This document shows positions 1 through 8,616 of a stretch of 64,000 nucleotides of DNA, one piece after another. Each line of letters begins with the position of its first letter. Position 1 is the first letter of the stretch. The notes beneath the pieces are model-generated. The model was not told the origin of the DNA, did no database searches, and saw only the letters and a list, made by a program, of their open reading frames with translations. Both the position numbers and the translations under genes were made by a program. Source of the stretch: an uncultured Bacteroidales bacterium (GTDB lineage: Bacteria > Bacteroidota > Bacteroidia > Bacteroidales > Muribaculaceae); contig CACXLJ010000007.1 in the NCBI GenBank assembly GCA_902768435.1, forward strand, positions 124,001-188,000. The letters are read 5' to 3'.

Positions 1-368
1 CGCATGAGTTCGGCCGCCTCTTCTTGTGTGATGCCGAAATAGTCCTTGAGTCGGGGCACCGAGATGGCGTTGCATGTCTTGATGTAGGCCACTGCATCGT
101 CGTAGAGCGGGTGCTTGTTTGCCACATCGCCATGAAACGGAGGAGGAGTCTCGTCGTCGTCAATCTCAACCGCCTCGACAGGCTGTGCCTGCTGCAACTC
201 CTCATCGGCCACATCCATGGCAGGCTCTTCGAGCGGAATGTAGGCAAACTCGCCCTCAATCTTCAGGGGCGAGATACACTTAGGGCACACGGCCTGATAG
301 CCCGTTGCCTCGAGTTGTTCCTGAGTCAGTTCAAGTTCTTCACCACATTTAGGACACTTATATTTCAT
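1..368 (-). CDS. Zinc ribbon plus FtsK-gamma-like winged helix (partial)
   Basis: Last visible gene of the tubulin/actin operon; it runs off the left edge, so only about 122 N-terminal residues are seen. Residues 5-31 form a four-cysteine zinc ribbon (C5, C8, C28, C31). An acidic, Pro-rich linker follows, then from about residue 85 a segment beginning HPLYDDAVAYI and containing KDYFGITQEEAAELM. This resembles the gamma winged-helix domain of FtsK, which in that family reads octameric DNA sites (KOPS). The cysteine spacing equals that of the neighbouring zinc-ribbon protein at 395-874. The start ATG lies 26 bp after that gene. Function is unknown; a DNA- or protein-binding adaptor is an inference from the fold resemblance. 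The domain could continue into more sequence outside the window. Confidence 0.7.
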   Translation of the reverse strand, partial: MKYKCPKCGEELELTQEQLEATGYQAVCPKCISPLKIEGEFAYIPLEEPAMDVADEELQQAQPVEAVEIDDDETPPPFHGDVANKHPLYDDAVAYIKTCNAISVPRLKDYFGITQEEAAELM

Positions 369-394
369 AGTGCAAGTTCTGTTTTATTTCAGCA

Positions 395-874
395 TCAATG
401 CAAGAGTTTTCCAAAAATATAATAAAACGCAAAGAATACGAGGGCAATCACCACGCTCAGCGTCAGGCAGCCTAGCGGAGTCATGTTTCCCAAACCGATG
501 CCAAACAGCGGTTTCTTGGCATTCTTGCCAGCTGCCTTCTTGCGGGTTGTCGGCCTAGCAGCCTGTTTGCGAGGCGAAGATGTTGACGACCTCGTATTAT
601 TATAATGTGTAGTATTGGTTGCTGCAGTGACCCTCACCGGTGTGCGGCGTTGCTGGACCGGAGCTGCCTTGGCGCGGCGCTGCGGCACGGGCGGGACCTC
701 GTCGGCCGGTTTCTTCTTGTTCGACTTTGCTGGGACGGGTGGCGGCAGGGCATCGGTGCGCGGCACCTTGAACACCGACAGACACTGCGGGCACACGATC
801 TGGCCTTGCTGGGCATTCAGCTCGCCCTTGGTCATCTCAATCTTGCGACCACACTTGTTGCAATAGTACACCAT
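395..874 (-). CDS. Zinc-ribbon protein with C-terminal membrane anchor
   Basis: 159 residues. The N-terminus carries a zinc ribbon (C5, C8, C28, C31), followed by a long basic, Pro/Lys/Arg-rich and probably disordered linker. A hydrophobic helix at about residues 132-154 is followed by a short tail, so the ribbon should face the cytoplasm on a tail anchor. The frame stays open upstream to 1027, but that would overlap the preceding gene; the ATG at 874 places the zinc ribbon at the very start as in its paralogue at 1-368, and leaves a 23-bp gap. It is co-directional with the tubulin-like and actin-like genes. No enzymatic motif is seen. A membrane-docking adaptor for the operon's cytoskeletal proteins is an inference only. 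Confidence 0.75.
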   Translation of the reverse strand: MVYYCNKCGRKIEMTKGELNAQQGQIVCPQCLSVFKVPRTDALPPPVPAKSNKKKPADEVPPVPQRRAKAAPVQQRRTPVRVTAATNTTHYNNTRSSTSSPRKQAARPTTRKKAAGKNAKKPLFGIGLGNMTPLGCLTLSVVIALVFFAFYYIFGKLLH

Positions 875-897
875 GACAGTTCCCCCACCCGTTATAA

Positions 898-1593
898 TCA
901 ATTGTGATAGCTGATTCTTGCCATTTCGGTCACGCGCCAAGCACCATTCTCGCACACGGCCTTGCCTGGGGCCTCGGTCACAATGCGACGCATGCCGCCC
1001 GACACCTGAATATTGTTGCCAGTGCAAGCACGAGTGAGGTTCTCGGTGGGCATCATGAGTGCCAGGTGATGCACATCGGCATCGTCAATCACCTTGAACG
1101 AACCGGTGCGGCCATCGGGCGTGGTGAGTTCGAACAAGGAGTTGCCGGGTTCGAAAACCGACGACACACCCATGAACACGCCTCGTTCGTCGGGACGGGT
1201 CAAGTAGAGTTGTTTTGGAAACTTCTCACGCTCTATCTGTGGTTTGTGTGCAACCTTTACCACAGTTTCGGCAGGGCGCTGCTTCAGTTGCAGTTTCAGG
1301 TCAGCTATTTCACGGTTCAAGCGATCCAGTTCAGACTGCGTTTCCTCCTGGCGTTTTTTCAGCGCCACCTTCAGGGCATTGATCTCGGCCACCGAGCGTG
1401 CCTGTTCGGCCTTAAAGTCCTTGCGCAGAAAATAGGCAAACACAGCCGCACTAGCAGCAATCAGAAAAATCACAATGTCGGCAAATGTGTGGAAACTGGC
1501 ATAGTCACTATTGCCATTTTGAGCCAAGGCAGGCAATGCTGTAATCAACATCGCCATAAGGCCAAAGAATCTATGTTTCATATTATGAGTCAT
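898..1593 (-). CDS. Membrane-anchored coiled-coil protein of the tubulin/actin operon
   Basis: 231 residues. An N-terminal signal-like segment (MKHRFFGLMAMLITALPALAQ) is followed by a transmembrane helix at roughly residues 35-56, a charged coiled coil at about 60-108, and a C-terminal folded region (about 125-231) rich in Gly, Thr and hydrophobic residues that I do not recognise. A second possible start, four codons in at 1581, would place the signal segment at the exact N-terminus. It starts 7 bp after the actin-like ATPase gene. The topology suggests a cytoplasmic C-terminal domain on a membrane anchor, with the coiled coil available for oligomerisation or partner binding. No family name can be given from sequence alone. 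Confidence 0.7.
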   Translation of the reverse strand: MTHNMKHRFFGLMAMLITALPALAQNGNSDYASFHTFADIVIFLIAASAAVFAYFLRKDFKAEQARSVAEINALKVALKKRQEETQSELDRLNREIADLKLQLKQRPAETVVKVAHKPQIEREKFPKQLYLTRPDERGVFMGVSSVFEPGNSLFELTTPDGRTGSFKVIDDADVHHLALMMPTENLTRACTGNNIQVSGGMRRIVTEAPGKAVCENGAWRVTEMARISYHN

Positions 1594-1600
1594 TGTTGAA

Positions 1601-4600
1601 TTATAACTTCGAAATCACTTCATTGCACAGGTTGGTGAGCAGGTTGTGCCTGATGATGCCAATGATGGGATAGAAGAAGGGAACATCCTCGATGGCCACA
1701 TCGTCGTCATATCGGCCTTGCAAGAAGGTGTTGATGCCGGCAATCAGGTAGTTGCTCACATTGTCGTTGAGCACCTGCTTGAAGAGGTTCATCACCTTGT
1801 TGTCGATGCCAAACTCGTCGCGCGTCACATTGTCGCACAAGTCAATGAAGAACTGGTTGAACTCCTTGACTTTCTCCACCAGCCTCTCGCGCACCTCCAG
1901 GTCGTTGACCTTGGCCATGGTGAGCGACTCGTCACCCACCATCGAGAAGCAATACTTCATGGCATTAATGTTGCGTGGACGCATGAGGTCGATGGTCGCC
2001 ACAGTCTCGGGCGTGGGATGCGGGTCGGTGCGCAGGTTCTCGATGCGCACGCCGCCACGGCAGGTAATCTGCTTGGGGCACTCGCTCTCGATCTTGATGG
2101 TGAACTGCTCGGTATATTTCTCGCCAAAGACACGCTCCAGTATCTCCTGCGTGAGTTCGTTGATCTGCGTCTTCGAACCTACAATATTCAATATCTTCGA
2201 ACCCGTGCCGCTGAAATACATTTGCTTGGGTTTCACATAGCCACGGTGCTTCATGGCACAGGCAATGTAATAGACAATGGCCGAGTAGAAGTACATGAAC
2301 ACCAGTTTGCGCTGGTCGTCGTTCTTCAAGAGTGCATTGTAACTGTAAAGGTTGCGGTCCATGGGCGGCAGGTTGCGCAACTGCTCCACATTCTCGATTG
2401 AGAACAGGAAGGCATTCACATCCTCCGACCGTTTCTGACCCATAATCACATTCAGGATGCTGTTCAGGTAGGTCACATCGCTGTTGCGCTCCACCAGTTT
2501 CTTGAAGTACTCGCTGTAGTGGCGGATGAGCGGATTGTTTTCGGCATCACGCTCACTGAAGGCATCGCCGAATATGGCATCGCCGGCAAAGCGGAACGAC
2601 GAGATGGCCACTGGTATGGTCTTGTTCTGGTCGGCTGTGGTCTGATACACCACCACATCGCTGGTGCCGCCGCCAATGTCCACACTCACGAAGTTGCTGC
2701 CTGCCACATCGGCGCTCTTGTAGTAGAACGAGGGCGCAATCGACTCGGGATAGGCATGCAGGTTGATGTCGGCATCACCGCCAAAGTAGGTGCGATACAG
2801 GTCTTGCCATGTCTGTTCCAGTTTGCCGCGGTCGCTGCCGCCCATGCTCACGGGATAGAAGTAGATGACCCGCACCTTGTCGAGCGGAGCGTGCTCCAGC
2901 AGTGCCTTGGCACGGATGAGCAGCACCATCTCGCGCAGGAACTCCTTCGAGAGCACATTGTTGCCCATCCACTTCAGGTTAGTGGTCACCTGATAGCCGT
3001 CGAAGTACTGACGCTCATAGAGGAAAGGCACATTGATGTCGCTGAACAGTGTGGTGTCGCCACTGCCGTTCACATTGCTCGCCAGCGCACTGCGCAACGG
3101 GAAACCATACACATCGTCGATGTCGCGCGGCAGGAACTCGATGCGCTGCAGCTGGTCGGCAATGAGCAGCGAATCCTTCTTAAGCAGCGAGGCGATGAGA
3201 GTGGCCGACTCGTTGTGAGCAAAAGTGAGCGGTTGCGACTCGTGGCCCCGCTCGGCCCACTCGATATGGCTGTTGGTCGTACCGAAGTCGACGGCAAATA
3301 TCAGTTCCTTGGCAGCCTCGTTGTAGGGTTTCCACAAGGGCAGTATCATGCCAGTGAAAGTGCCCAGTTCGGTCTGCACCGTGGCTTCCATATAGTCGAA
3401 ACCTCCCTGCACATCGTAGTAGGTGGTGCTGAACGAGGCCTTGGTGCGTTCCTTGCCGGTCACAGCCACATTGCCCTCATGGGCATGGAACTTGAGTTGG
3501 GCGTTGCCGTTGCGCAGGTAGGCGAACAGCTGCACCTTGTAGGCATTGGCCCCAGAAGTGCGCACAAAGGGGAACACGGCGGTGCTCAACTGCACACCGC
3601 TCACAATGCGGCCCGTGCCCATCTGCTCGTTGAACTGCCAGTTGGGGTCGGTCACGGTGAGATAGGTGCGCGAAAGTTCCATGAAGCGCTTGCGCACCGG
3701 GATGCGCAAGGTCACGGTCACACTGCCATCGGTGTTCTCCACAACCTGTAACAAAGGCTGGCCCTGAACCGAGCCCTGCAGGTCGGCGGCTGTGAAGTAG
3801 TCGAAGAAGAGCGGCTTCACGGGCAGCAGATAGCTGGCTGTGGAACCGTAGTTGGCACGCACGATGTTGCCGTCGAAGTAGTGGTCGCTGTCGATGGCGC
3901 CACTCAGCTTCACAATGCTCTCGGCCAGGAAATCGGCCGTGGTGAGGAAGGGATACTGTATGTTAGTGCCCGGCAGCTTGCGGTCGGCAAGCGCTATGCC
4001 CGAAGCATAGACCTGCGTGGCGCTGTCCCACTCGCGGTTCACATAGCGGTAGTGGTCGATGCTGCCGTTGAAGTTGTTGCGCAGCACCAGGGGCAGCACG
4101 GTGCCATCGGCCATGGGGCGCGTGGGGACAATCACGAAGTCGCTCTCGCCAGCCATGTGACGGATGTCGACACTGCGCTTGTGGTAGAGCGGCGCCGAGA
4201 GAATGGTGATTTCCTCCTCGCCCACAAAGGGGCTGTACTGCTGGTCGAGCATCTGGCGCACCAGCGGCTCGCGGTCGGCCTGCAAGGCAGTGGGATTGGG
4301 CAACGCCTGCAATATGCGCTGGTAGAGTTGCGGCTTGTTGCGCTCAATGAGCGGCAGATTCTTCACCATGTAGGCATACACATTGCCCAGTTTATAACGC
4401 AGTTGCGTGTAGGCATTGAACAGCAGGAACAGGTGATAGACAAACTCCTCGTCACGCTCCCACAGGTCGCGCACGGTCCCGAACAGCTTCACATTCTGCT
4501 CCACATTCACCGTTTCCTCGGCGGGCGCAAAAGGCGCTGCCATGGTGAACGACGAGGGCGAAGTGGCGCCCAGCACCTTGTTGCCAAACATCACTATATA

Positions 4601-5041
4601 CCAGTCGTTGAGGTCGGCAAAGTTATACACCGTGTCGCTCTGCATGAACAGTGCCAGCGTTTCGCCATAGAGGCGGTGACGCGGGTCGCTCTTGAGTTTC
4701 TCGATCTCGGTGGCCTTGTTCCAGCGCACCACATGCAGGTTGTCGCGGTGGTTCTCATACTCGAAGAAGAGCTGTGCCACATCGAGCGCATCGCTCACCA
4801 TCTTCAGTTCGCTCACGATGCCCGTCATGCGGGTGCCGCCGTTAGTCAGGTGGTCAAAAGCGTTCTTCACGAGGTCGAGCTGCGCAAAGGGGCTGGGGAT
4901 GGCTGTGCGGGGATTCTGCGACAGGCCGCCATTGGGGTCTTTGATTTGACGAATGTCGTCATCGCCATAAGGCTCCACAGGAATCCAGTCCTGAGCCCCG
5001 CTCTTCGCCGTCTTGTTGTTATAGGATAGTATGTTGCTCAT
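1601..5041 (-). CDS. Very large actin/Hsp70-like ATPase
   Basis: 1146 residues. The C-terminal half carries all three nucleotide-site motifs of the actin/Hsp70 superfamily: phosphate-1 (VDFGTTNS, D585-N590), phosphate-2 (VDIGGGTSD, D788-D795) and the adenosine motif (FSGTGSK, G945-G947). The first about 570 residues are a separate region with no motif I know, and about 180 residues follow the adenosine motif. This is much longer than FtsA, MreB or DnaK. No signal peptide or membrane helix is obvious, so the protein is probably cytoplasmic. The start is 2 bp after the tubulin-like gene, which suggests translational coupling and matched expression. ATP binding is well supported; filament formation and the role are inferences. 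A DnaK-type chaperone is less likely because no substrate-binding domain is recognisable. Confidence 0.85.
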   Translation of the reverse strand: MSNILSYNNKTAKSGAQDWIPVEPYGDDDIRQIKDPNGGLSQNPRTAIPSPFAQLDLVKNAFDHLTNGGTRMTGIVSELKMVSDALDVAQLFFEYENHRDNLHVVRWNKATEIEKLKSDPRHRLYGETLALFMQSDTVYNFADLNDWYIVMFGNKVLGATSPSSFTMAAPFAPAEETVNVEQNVKLFGTVRDLWERDEEFVYHLFLLFNAYTQLRYKLGNVYAYMVKNLPLIERNKPQLYQRILQALPNPTALQADREPLVRQMLDQQYSPFVGEEEITILSAPLYHKRSVDIRHMAGESDFVIVPTRPMADGTVLPLVLRNNFNGSIDHYRYVNREWDSATQVYASGIALADRKLPGTNIQYPFLTTADFLAESIVKLSGAIDSDHYFDGNIVRANYGSTASYLLPVKPLFFDYFTAADLQGSVQGQPLLQVVENTDGSVTVTLRIPVRKRFMELSRTYLTVTDPNWQFNEQMGTGRIVSGVQLSTAVFPFVRTSGANAYKVQLFAYLRNGNAQLKFHAHEGNVAVTGKERTKASFSTTYYDVQGGFDYMEATVQTELGTFTGMILPLWKPYNEAAKELIFAVDFGTTNSHIEWAERGHESQPLTFAHNESATLIASLLKKDSLLIADQLQRIEFLPRDIDDVYGFPLRSALASNVNGSGDTTLFSDINVPFLYERQYFDGYQVTTNLKWMGNNVLSKEFLREMVLLIRAKALLEHAPLDKVRVIYFYPVSMGGSDRGKLEQTWQDLYRTYFGGDADINLHAYPESIAPSFYYKSADVAGSNFVSVDIGGGTSDVVVYQTTADQNKTIPVAISSFRFAGDAIFGDAFSERDAENNPLIRHYSEYFKKLVERNSDVTYLNSILNVIMGQKRSEDVNAFLFSIENVEQLRNLPPMDRNLYSYNALLKNDDQRKLVFMYFYSAIVYYIACAMKHRGYVKPKQMYFSGTGSKILNIVGSKTQINELTQEILERVFGEKYTEQFTIKIESECPKQITCRGGVRIENLRTDPHPTPETVATIDLMRPRNINAMKYCFSMVGDESLTMAKVNDLEVRERLVEKVKEFNQFFIDLCDNVTRDEFGIDNKVMNLFKQVLNDNVSNYLIAGINTFLQGRYDDDVAIEDVPFFYPIIGIIRHNLLTNLCNEVISKL

Positions 5042-5043
5042 TG

Positions 5044-6564
5044 TCAGTTGATGTTTTCATATTTGTCGTCAAGCACCTTGCCTGCCGCCTTGTTGAAGAG
5101 GTCGAGCAGCTTGTATTCTACCGTGCGGTCGGAGTAGTGTTTGGCATCGCGGCTCAAGCGGTTGAGTTCGGCATTCAGGGTGTTATTGTCAACGCTCTTG
5201 CGGCCAAAGAAAGTCTTGCGCGTAGTCACATTCTTGATGATGTTGGCAAGGTTTTCCTCGCCCACATTGAATAGTTGCACATGGCGCAGGTTCTGGTGCA
5301 GTTCGGTGAGCCACTCTGTGTAGTAGTCAAAGAAATGCTCGGTGAGCTGGCGATAGAACTGCGAGGTGGCGAAGTCGCTCTTGATTTTGGGTTCGTCTTG
5401 CGTGTAGCCCTGACCAATGATGCTCTTGAAGCCGGTGCGCAGATACACAAAAAGCATGTGGAACTTCACAAGAGGCTTGTAGAGCAACTGGCGGGTTTCA
5501 AGTCCAAAGGTTGCGAAATCCACATCGAGCAGGTCGTGCTCAAGGCCATATTCAAAGGCCTTGGCGGGTTGGAAACCGCCCACGCTGTCATAGATCTGGT
5601 TGCCTGCTATGCCGGCAAACTTGAGCGGGGCCATCGCACCCACCAGTTCCACGAGATGGGCTGGGTCGTGCTGGTCGCGCACATTGCCCGGGTCGTAGTC
5701 ATAGGGTATCGACGATGTCTGGTCGCCCAGGTAGTATATCACATTCACATTGCGGTCGTTAGGACCGGTGAGTGTCTCGTTGTAGTATTGCAACGCCGAC
5801 TGCGTCTTCACCACAAAGTCGGCCTTGTCGATGCTCTTGCCCTGGCTGTTGTTCAGGTTGAAGTAAGGCAGCACCGTGAGGCCACCAATGGGGGCATGCT
5901 GCAGGAAACTCTTGTTGCTCACATCGATGTTCTGCGCCTGGCGTATGTTCTTCACCAAGATGGGGAAGCCTGCCGCACCCGTGCCGCCAAAGATGCTGCT
6001 GATGAAGAAGATGCGGTCGCCCTCGTTGAACACATTGGCAAAGGCCTTGAATTCCTCGCTGTCCTTCACCATGTTGAGCGCCACACTGCCAATGTTGGGC
6101 GAACCCACAAAGCCAATGTTCATCTTGTTCTCGAGCTGATAGTCGGCAAAGAGTAGCGACGACAGCGCCTGGTTGGGCTCGTTCATGGTGTCGTAGCCAA
6201 TGAAGTCGCGGAACTTGCACTGGCCCACAGCCTCCATGTTCATCACAAAGCTGTCGTTGATTTGCGCCGTGGTGAGTCCCATGATTTCCTGCAAGGTCGA
6301 AATCTTCATCGCAAAGAATCCGTCGCCGTTTACCTGACGGCCATACAGTTTCTCGCGAATCATGCGGTAGCTGTTGAGCAGTGACTCGGTGCGCTTCAGG
6401 TCTTCATTGCTCTTGTGCGGGTCGATGATGAGGGGCACCAGCTCGAAGTTCTCCAGCGGCTTGCCGTCTTCGTCGAGCGGACGCACTCCGGCGGCGGCAA
6501 GCATCACGAGCGACTTGAGCACTCGCGAACCGGTTCCGCCTATGGCAAATACAAATAGTCTCAT
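5044..6564 (-). CDS. Tubulin/FtsZ-like GTPase (divergent)
   Basis: 506 residues. The N-terminus has a Rossmann-type glycine loop (FAIGGTGSR, G9-S13). The tubulin signature loop appears as FGGTGAAG with glycines G193-G199, equivalent to GGGTGTG of FtsZ. The pattern fits the bacterial 'tubulin-like' group rather than FtsZ; a true FtsZ is encoded at 61145-62506. The signature lies later in the chain than in FtsZ, indicating insertions in the N-terminal half. No transmembrane segment is seen. The gene is packed between a four-helix membrane protein and the actin-like ATPase. In this superfamily such proteins bind GTP and often form filaments; whether this one polymerises is unknown. A GTP-dependent switch or scaffold at the membrane is the favoured inference. 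Confidence 0.85.
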   Translation of the reverse strand: MRLFVFAIGGTGSRVLKSLVMLAAAGVRPLDEDGKPLENFELVPLIIDPHKSNEDLKRTESLLNSYRMIREKLYGRQVNGDGFFAMKISTLQEIMGLTTAQINDSFVMNMEAVGQCKFRDFIGYDTMNEPNQALSSLLFADYQLENKMNIGFVGSPNIGSVALNMVKDSEEFKAFANVFNEGDRIFFISSIFGGTGAAGFPILVKNIRQAQNIDVSNKSFLQHAPIGGLTVLPYFNLNNSQGKSIDKADFVVKTQSALQYYNETLTGPNDRNVNVIYYLGDQTSSIPYDYDPGNVRDQHDPAHLVELVGAMAPLKFAGIAGNQIYDSVGGFQPAKAFEYGLEHDLLDVDFATFGLETRQLLYKPLVKFHMLFVYLRTGFKSIIGQGYTQDEPKIKSDFATSQFYRQLTEHFFDYYTEWLTELHQNLRHVQLFNVGEENLANIIKNVTTRKTFFGRKSVDNNTLNAELNRLSRDAKHYSDRTVEYKLLDLFNKAAGKVLDDKYENIN

Positions 6565-6605
6565 ATATTGATAGGTCTAATATTTTTTCTCTTAAATCAA
6601 AAACA

Positions 6606-7052
6606 TCACTGCGGAATGGGCGTGTGACGGCAGTTGCTGCTCCACCACCTGATGGAGAACGATGCAATCACAAAGAGCACCGCCACGGTGAGCAGGTTGC
6701 TCACGCTAAAGGCCATTGCCTCGTGGGCATAGTCCTTGCCGGCGCTGTTGAAGATGCCCGTGGTCACAAAGTAGCAGATGATGGGTGTGATGAGGGTCAC
6801 GATCACCAGCATGCTCAGCCAGTGCCACCAGCGTGCAAACCGCACCGAGTTAATCACATAGTAGTAGATGGCAGCCACCAGCCAGGCCATGCCTATGCTG
6901 ATGGCGGTAACGATGCCATAGATGCTGTTGTTATACATCTCATCGCTGAAACCTTGGGCATAGTAGAGTTTTTCAAGAATCTCTACCTTGAAAATCCAGT
7001 ACAGCACAGTCACGATAATGCCCGTCACCAGATATGTCACTTTTTTCTCCAT
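6606..7052 (-). CDS. Four-helix integral membrane protein
   Basis: 148 residues with four clear hydrophobic segments (about residues 5-22, 43-67, 77-103 and 116-136) and little soluble sequence. No family is recognised. It starts 17 bp downstream of the vWA-like lipoprotein gene and ends 41 bp before the tubulin-like gene. As the only multi-span membrane protein in the operon it is the natural candidate for linking the envelope lipoprotein to the cytoplasmic tubulin-like and actin-like proteins, but that is inference from gene order alone. Confidence 0.7.
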   Translation of the reverse strand: MEKKVTYLVTGIIVTVLYWIFKVEILEKLYYAQGFSDEMYNNSIYGIVTAISIGMAWLVAAIYYYVINSVRFARWWHWLSMLVIVTLITPIICYFVTTGIFNSAGKDYAHEAMAFSVSNLLTVAVLFVIASFSIRWWSSNCRHTPIPQ

Positions 7053-7069
7053 CGTATATCAGTTTTTTG

Positions 7070-8530
7070 TTATTTCTCAATTTCTATTGTCAATGTCGCA
7101 TAGTTGCTCTCGCCAGCCGTGAATGCATCGTAGATGCCGCGCAGGAACTGCTCGAGCCCGAAGGTGGTGCTGGCAAAGTCGCCGCCAGCGTGGCTGTCGT
7201 CACGGCTGGTGCATCGGCTAATCCACTCGGGGAAGTCATTACGCAGGCTCAGAGTCACCGCGTCGCGGGGCGATTGGGGCTTGCCTGTGATGGTGATGAG
7301 GTGCGACATGCCCTCCAGGTAGTCCTTGTTGTTGCCGTTGATGTCGGCAGACTCCACCTTGCGCACCTTGATGGCATAGCCGTCGTGCGACTGAACAGTA
7401 TAATTGTTCACATCGGTCAAGAAGGCATCGCTCTTGCGCAGGCCGTTGAGCGCTGCCGCCACCGAGAAGCACAACACGCCCGTCTCGCGGTCGCCCTCAC
7501 ACTGGGTGAGTGCACCCTGCTTGTCGCGGCTGATGCGGAAGCGGCCCACATCGTCTTTCCAGCTGGGCAGTATCCTGTACTTCAACTGGCTCTGGGCCTG
7601 GTTGAAGCGATAGGTCTGCAGCACGCCAGGCAGGTTCAAGAAGCGGTCGAAACGCGCATCGCCCGCCATGCGGTCCATCACCTGAGCATCGGCTATCACA
7701 ATCACATAGAAAGGCCTGCGGCCGCGATAGTCAAAGGGCTCGCCGTTGTAGGGGTAGTACTTGCCGTCGAAGTCGCCCATGAGCTGGTTCACGATAATCG
7801 ACTTGCCCTTATATTGCTTGAAGATGGCGGTGGCGAGGCTGTTCTCCTCGTTGAGTATCTTTTCCACGCTCACATCGGCCGTATTCTTGGGCGAGTAGAT
7901 GAGGTCGGTCACCAGCACGCTCACATTGCCGGGCTTCTGCGCCTTGAAAATCTTGTCGAAGATGAGTTGGAAGTCGGTAAAGCTGGCGTCGCCCGTGCCG
8001 CGCGTGCTTTCGTAGATGTTGCGGTCTTGCAAGAAGCTGGCGGTGGTGCCGTTATAGGGATAAATGTCGTTGTTCACGATGTTGATGCTCACCTGCTGCT
8101 CGTCGGCAGGGAAGTAGTTGATGAGGTCGTTCACCGCCTTCTTCAGCTGGCCGCCGCCACTCGTCTGGTCATAGGGCACCATCGAGCCACTGCGCTCGAA
8201 ATAGACTGTGAGCGAGTAGCTCGCCACGCCATAGGCCTTCACATTCCAGTGCATGGGCGGACGCAGGCTGCTGCCCACCTCCTCTACCATCTTGCTCAGG
8301 TTCTCGATGTTGATCTCGCCATTCTCGTCAACATAATCCTTATAGCGGTCGGGACTTGCCTTAATGATGCTGCAAATGCTGTCGAAGCGAGCCTGTGTAG
8401 TATCGCCTTGCAGGAAGGCGTCCTTCACCATCTTCTCGACAGGAGAACCTCCACAGGCACCCAGCACAAGGCTCAAGGCCAGCGCAACTGCGCCCAAAAG
8501 CAAAGAAAAGGTCGGTTTCCGTTTCAACAT
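7070..8530 (-). CDS. vWA-like domain lipoprotein
   Basis: 486 residues, first gene of the operon. A lipoprotein signal ends in LVLGAC with the lipidated Cys at residue 26, so the protein is probably outside the cytoplasmic membrane. From about residue 105 a von Willebrand A-like fold begins: the strand LTVYFERSGSM holds a MIDAS-like motif in which the usual first Asp is Glu (E112, S114, S116), and a later VSVLVTDLIYS segment resembles the second metal-site strand. The C-terminal about 200 residues are not recognised. vWA domains bind partners through a metal; the E-for-D change may weaken or alter this. A sensor or adhesive partner for the operon's membrane components is inferred. Confidence 0.75.
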   Translation of the reverse strand: MLKRKPTFSLLLGAVALALSLVLGACGGSPVEKMVKDAFLQGDTTQARFDSICSIIKASPDRYKDYVDENGEINIENLSKMVEEVGSSLRPPMHWNVKAYGVASYSLTVYFERSGSMVPYDQTSGGGQLKKAVNDLINYFPADEQQVSINIVNNDIYPYNGTTASFLQDRNIYESTRGTGDASFTDFQLIFDKIFKAQKPGNVSVLVTDLIYSPKNTADVSVEKILNEENSLATAIFKQYKGKSIIVNQLMGDFDGKYYPYNGEPFDYRGRRPFYVIVIADAQVMDRMAGDARFDRFLNLPGVLQTYRFNQAQSQLKYRILPSWKDDVGRFRISRDKQGALTQCEGDRETGVLCFSVAAALNGLRKSDAFLTDVNNYTVQSHDGYAIKVRKVESADINGNNKDYLEGMSHLITITGKPQSPRDAVTLSLRNDFPEWISRCTSRDDSHAGGDFASTTFGLEQFLRGIYDAFTAGESNYATLTIEIEK

Positions 8531-8582
8531 ATCTATAATAAAATTAAATGTTTTGTAAGCCTAAAAATATATATAAAACTTA

Positions 8583-8616
8583 CAAATATACATACTTTTA
8601 TCCAAACCACAGCAAA
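8583..8616 (-). promoter_or_regulatory. Promoter of the tubulin/actin operon
   Basis: On the minus strand TTTG (8613-8616) is separated by 22 bp from TATATTTG (8583-8590), matching the Bacteroidetes -33/-7 consensus (TTTG and TAnnTTTG) with a slightly long spacer; a second TTTG lies at 8603-8606. The predicted start of transcription is about 45 bp ahead of the lipoprotein ATG. No other promoter of this type stands out inside the seven genes, where gaps are 2-41 bp. Confidence 0.6.

Noticed and set aside
2519-5029. Two long plus-strand open frames (2519-3751 and 3881-5029)
   Set aside because: Both are mirror frames of the actin-like gene, His/Val-rich and without motifs.
1601-5041. Ordinary DnaK-type chaperone
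   Set aside because: The actin/Hsp70 core is present, but at the wrong end of a protein nearly twice as long, with no recognisable substrate-binding domain and a tubulin-like neighbour.
5044-6564. Second copy of FtsZ
   Set aside because: The signature loop (FGGTGAAG at 192-199) and overall length differ from FtsZ, and a normal FtsZ is present in the dcw cluster.
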